NCBI GenBank assembly: GCA_038229875.1
Contig: JBBROA010000165.1
Location: 1-7,471 of the forward strand
From: JALYUA01 sp038229875
Lineage (GTDB): Bacteria; Acidobacteriota; Thermoanaerobaculia; UBA5066; Gp7-AA6
Length of the DNA stretch: 7,471 nt
Direction of reading: 5' to 3'
Every line of letters begins with the position of its first letter. Position 1 is the stretch's first letter. This document shows positions 6,294-7,471 of this stretch, piece by piece. The notes beneath the pieces were generated by a model. That model ran no database searches and had not been told where the DNA came from. It saw only the letters and a program-made list of their open reading frames with translations. The position numbers were made by a program, and so were the translations under genes.

Positions 6294-6918
6294 CGGGCCC
6301 CGGGCCGCTCCTCTCCGCGGGCCCTGGACGCTCCCGAACTTCATCACGCTGCTGCGGCTGGCGGCCCTGCCGTTCTTCCTGTACGCCATCTCGCAGGGAC
6401 GTTTCGGGATCGCGCTCGTCGTCTTTGTCGCCGCGGGAATTTCCGACGGCATCGACGGATACCTGGCGCGCCGCTTCGACATGCGCTCGGCCCTCGGCGC
6501 GTATCTCGACCCGATCGCCGACAAGCTCCTGTTGATGAGCTCCTACCTGTTTCTGACGATCCCATCCTTCCCCGCCGCGGTGAAGGTGCCCGTCTGGCTC
6601 GCGTTCATCGTGATCTCGCGGGACGTGCTGCTCCTCACGGTGGCGCTGCTCCTGATCCTGTCGTCGTCGACCCGCCGGTTTCCGCCCACCTGGCTCGGGA
6701 AAGTTACGACGGTGACCCTGATCATCACGGTCCTCTTCGTCCTCTGCGCGAACCTGTGGAACTGGCCGAACGCCGTGGTGCTGATCGCTTTCGGTGCGGC
6801 CGCCACGGTGGCGATCTTGTCGGGGTTCGACTACATCTACCAGGTCGCGCGGCACGCCGCGGGCCCGGACGCCGGCGATCCCGCGGCTCGAGCCTCGGAG
6901 TCCTCCGAGACCCGGTGA
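6286..6918 (+). CDS. CDP-alcohol phosphatidyltransferase family protein (PgsA-like or cardiolipin-synthase-like)
   Basis: This 210-residue integral membrane enzyme moves a phosphatidyl group from CDP-diacylglycerol to an alcohol. The family motif D-x2-DG-x2-AR-x8-G-x3-D-x3-D is complete: Asp54, Asp57, Gly58, Ala61, Arg62, Gly71, Asp75, Asp79. The N-terminal LPNFITLLRL is typical of PgsA and relatives. Hydrophobic segments lie near 18-35, 41-52, 81-95, 103-125, 143-160 and 163-180, consistent with six membrane helices. If PgsA, it makes phosphatidylglycerol-phosphate from glycerol-3-phosphate. However, ISRDVLLL (110-117) resembles the CDP-DAG-type cardiolipin synthases more than the REI-LRE segment of E. 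coli PgsA, so the acceptor could be phosphatidylglycerol. GTG 6286 was chosen because it is in frame and just upstream of LPNFIT, and it overlaps the TPR stop by 8 nt (GTGAGTGA). Confidence 0.9.
   Translation: MSDGPRAAPLRGPWTLPNFITLLRLAALPFFLYAISQGRFGIALVVFVAAGISDGIDGYLARRFDMRSALGAYLDPIADKLLLMSSYLFLTIPSFPAAVKVPVWLAFIVISRDVLLLTVALLLILSSSTRRFPPTWLGKVTTVTLIITVLFVLCANLWNWPNAVVLIAFGAAATVAILSGFDYIYQVARHAAGPDAGDPAARASESSETR
6894..6909 (+). promoter_or_regulatory. Inverted repeat over the ribosome-binding region of the glutaredoxin-like gene
   Basis: CTCGGAG-TC-CTCCGAG (7-bp arms, 2-nt centre) ends exactly 5 nt before GTG 6915. In RNA the inner pair would open to give a 6-bp stem with a GUCC loop. 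The left arm holds GGAG (6897-6900), the only strong Shine-Dalgarno-like core nearby, so folding would hide it unless ribosomes finishing the upstream gene melt the stem. This would enforce translational coupling. It is the strongest of the three pre-GTG repeats. Confidence 0.4.
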
Positions 6919-7181
6919 CGCGGCTTCGACTTCTCTCCCGTCCCGGCTGTCATTTGTGCGACGAGCTCCGGCGGCGCGCGGACGCAATGCTCGACGGCAT
7001 CGCGCACGAATGGGAGGTGGTCGACGTCGACTCGAACCCGGACCTCGCCGCCCGATTCGGAAACGAAATCCCGGTCCTGTTCGTGGGCGGCCGCGTCTTC
7101 GCGAAGACGCGCCTTCCGCCGATAGCCACGCGGCTCCGGCTGCGGCGGGCCGTGACCGCCGCTTCGGGCGCCTCCCCCTAG
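6915..7181 (+). CDS. Small glutaredoxin/thioredoxin-fold protein (CxxC, DUF836-like)
   Basis: The 88-residue product begins with a beta strand (RLRLLS) followed by PGCHLC, giving the redox pair Cys12 and Cys15 at the head of helix 1. A helix (about 15-30) and a second strand (WEVVDVDSNP) follow. Next comes EIPVLFVGGR, where Pro53 is the cis-proline expected in the thioredoxin fold, and the two strands and short helix of the C-terminal half. This matches the compact glutaredoxin-like family often annotated as DUF836 or 'glutaredoxin family protein'. It is probably a cytoplasmic thiol-disulfide protein; its substrate is unknown. GTG 6915 overlaps the upstream stop as GTGA and places only eleven residues before the CxxC, as usual for the family. 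Longer in-frame starts would overlap the membrane enzyme extensively. Its stop shares CTAG with the convergent gene. Confidence 0.87.
   Translation: MTRLRLLSRPGCHLCDELRRRADAMLDGIAHEWEVVDVDSNPDLAARFGNEIPVLFVGGRVFAKTRLPPIATRLRLRRAVTAASGASP
7092..7111. repeat. Perfect 20-bp palindrome inside the glutaredoxin-like gene
   Basis: The half-site CGCGTCTTCG (7092-7101) is followed directly by its exact reverse complement CGAAGACGCG (7102-7111). As RNA it gives an 8-bp stem with a CGCG loop on either strand. It lies 67 nt before the stop of the + strand operon and 67 nt past the stop of the - strand gene, so it is positioned to act on transcripts from both sides. No T-run follows on either strand, so it is not a standard intrinsic terminator. 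Confidence 0.5.
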
Positions 7182-7471
7182 AAGGCCGTCAGGTCCGAAG
7201 CGCTCGAGAGCCTGCCCGACGGGTTCGAGTACACCTTCACGACGCCCGTTTGCGTGTCGGTGACCGTTACGGTGTAGGCGACGTCCGAGAGCGCGCCCGA
7301 GAACACCCAGAAACGTCCGTTGAAGGCGCGTCCGTCGACGACCTTGACGACGAGCTCCACGTTGTTCGCGGAGAAGAACCAGAAGTATCCCGTGTCGGAA
7401 GTCAAGGGAATCGCGACGCCGGCGCCGCTCGATCCCTGGGAGGGCACCTGCCACGCGACGGACACCCGGAA
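7178..7471 (-). CDS. C-terminal part of a probable secreted protein with a repeated Acidobacteriota-type domain (5' end outside window)
   Basis: The frame is open to the window edge, so the gene is partial. The visible C-terminal 97 residues begin FRVSVAW at the edge, and an internal GTG at 7465 is not a credible start. The sequence is beta-rich and aromatic, with TGYFWFFSANNVELVVKV, NGRFWVFSGALSDV and TVTVTDTQTG, ending SDLTAF. I recall this pattern (RFRVxVxW, then LTSDTGYFWFF, NNVELVVKVxDG, xFWVFxGALSxVxYTxTVTDT) at the C-termini of many large extracellular proteins in Acidobacteriota, where it is likely an immunoglobulin-like or surface-association module; this is memory, not a search. There are no catalytic residues to name. 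Its TAG stop overlaps that of the convergent operon by 4 nt. Confidence 0.8.
   Translation of the reverse strand, partial: FRVSVAWQVPSQGSSGAGVAIPLTSDTGYFWFFSANNVELVVKVVDGRAFNGRFWVFSGALSDVAYTVTVTDTQTGVVKVYSNPSGRLSSASDLTAF

Noticed and set aside
7178..7465. GTG at 7465 as the start of a complete 95-residue gene
   Set aside because: The frame continues open to the window edge with residues (FR) that fit the domain pattern, and no upstream stop is seen, so the gene is partial.

Overview
The window is very GC-rich, with G or C in most third codon positions. It reads as chromosomal housekeeping DNA from a bacterium. The best guess for the lineage is Acidobacteriota (Holophagae or Thermoanaerobaculia-like). 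This rests on base composition, on a TPR protein with a degenerate SLH-like tail, and on the C-terminal domain of the last gene, whose motif pattern I recall from extracellular proteins of that phylum. It is an inference, not a proof. No mobile element, CRISPR array, tRNA or rRNA is visible.

Seven genes run head to tail on the + strand from 54 to 7181: an RlmD/RumA-like uracil-5 RNA methyltransferase (54-1328), ComEC/Rec2 DNA-uptake channel (1325-3715), MiaA tRNA dimethylallyltransferase (3712 or 3745 to 4653), Hfq (4658-4879), an exported TPR protein (4911-6293), a CDP-alcohol phosphatidyltransferase of the PgsA/cardiolipin-synthase family (6286-6918), and a small CxxC glutaredoxin-like protein (6915-7181). 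Four junctions overlap by 4 or 8 nt (one of them only if the CTG start of miaA is correct), one gap is 4 nt and one is 31 nt. This is almost certainly one operon with translational coupling. An eighth gene, on the - strand (7178 to beyond 7471), converges on it. The two opposing stop codons share the palindrome CTAG.

The functional themes are RNA modification and RNA-based regulation (methyltransferase, MiaA, Hfq) and the cell envelope (ComEC, TPR protein, phospholipid synthase). The miaA-hfq pair is a well-known conserved neighbourhood. I see no evidence of a wholly new system. The observations most worth checking are: (1) small inverted repeats with 2-nt centres ending exactly 5 nt before each of the three GTG starts that overlap an upstream stop; (2) a likely CTG start for miaA with a well-placed Shine-Dalgarno; (3) an Hfq whose distal-face positions are charged instead of aromatic or aliphatic; (4) a methyltransferase with three of the four expected Fe-S cysteines; (5) a perfect 20-bp palindrome near the end of the glutaredoxin-like gene.
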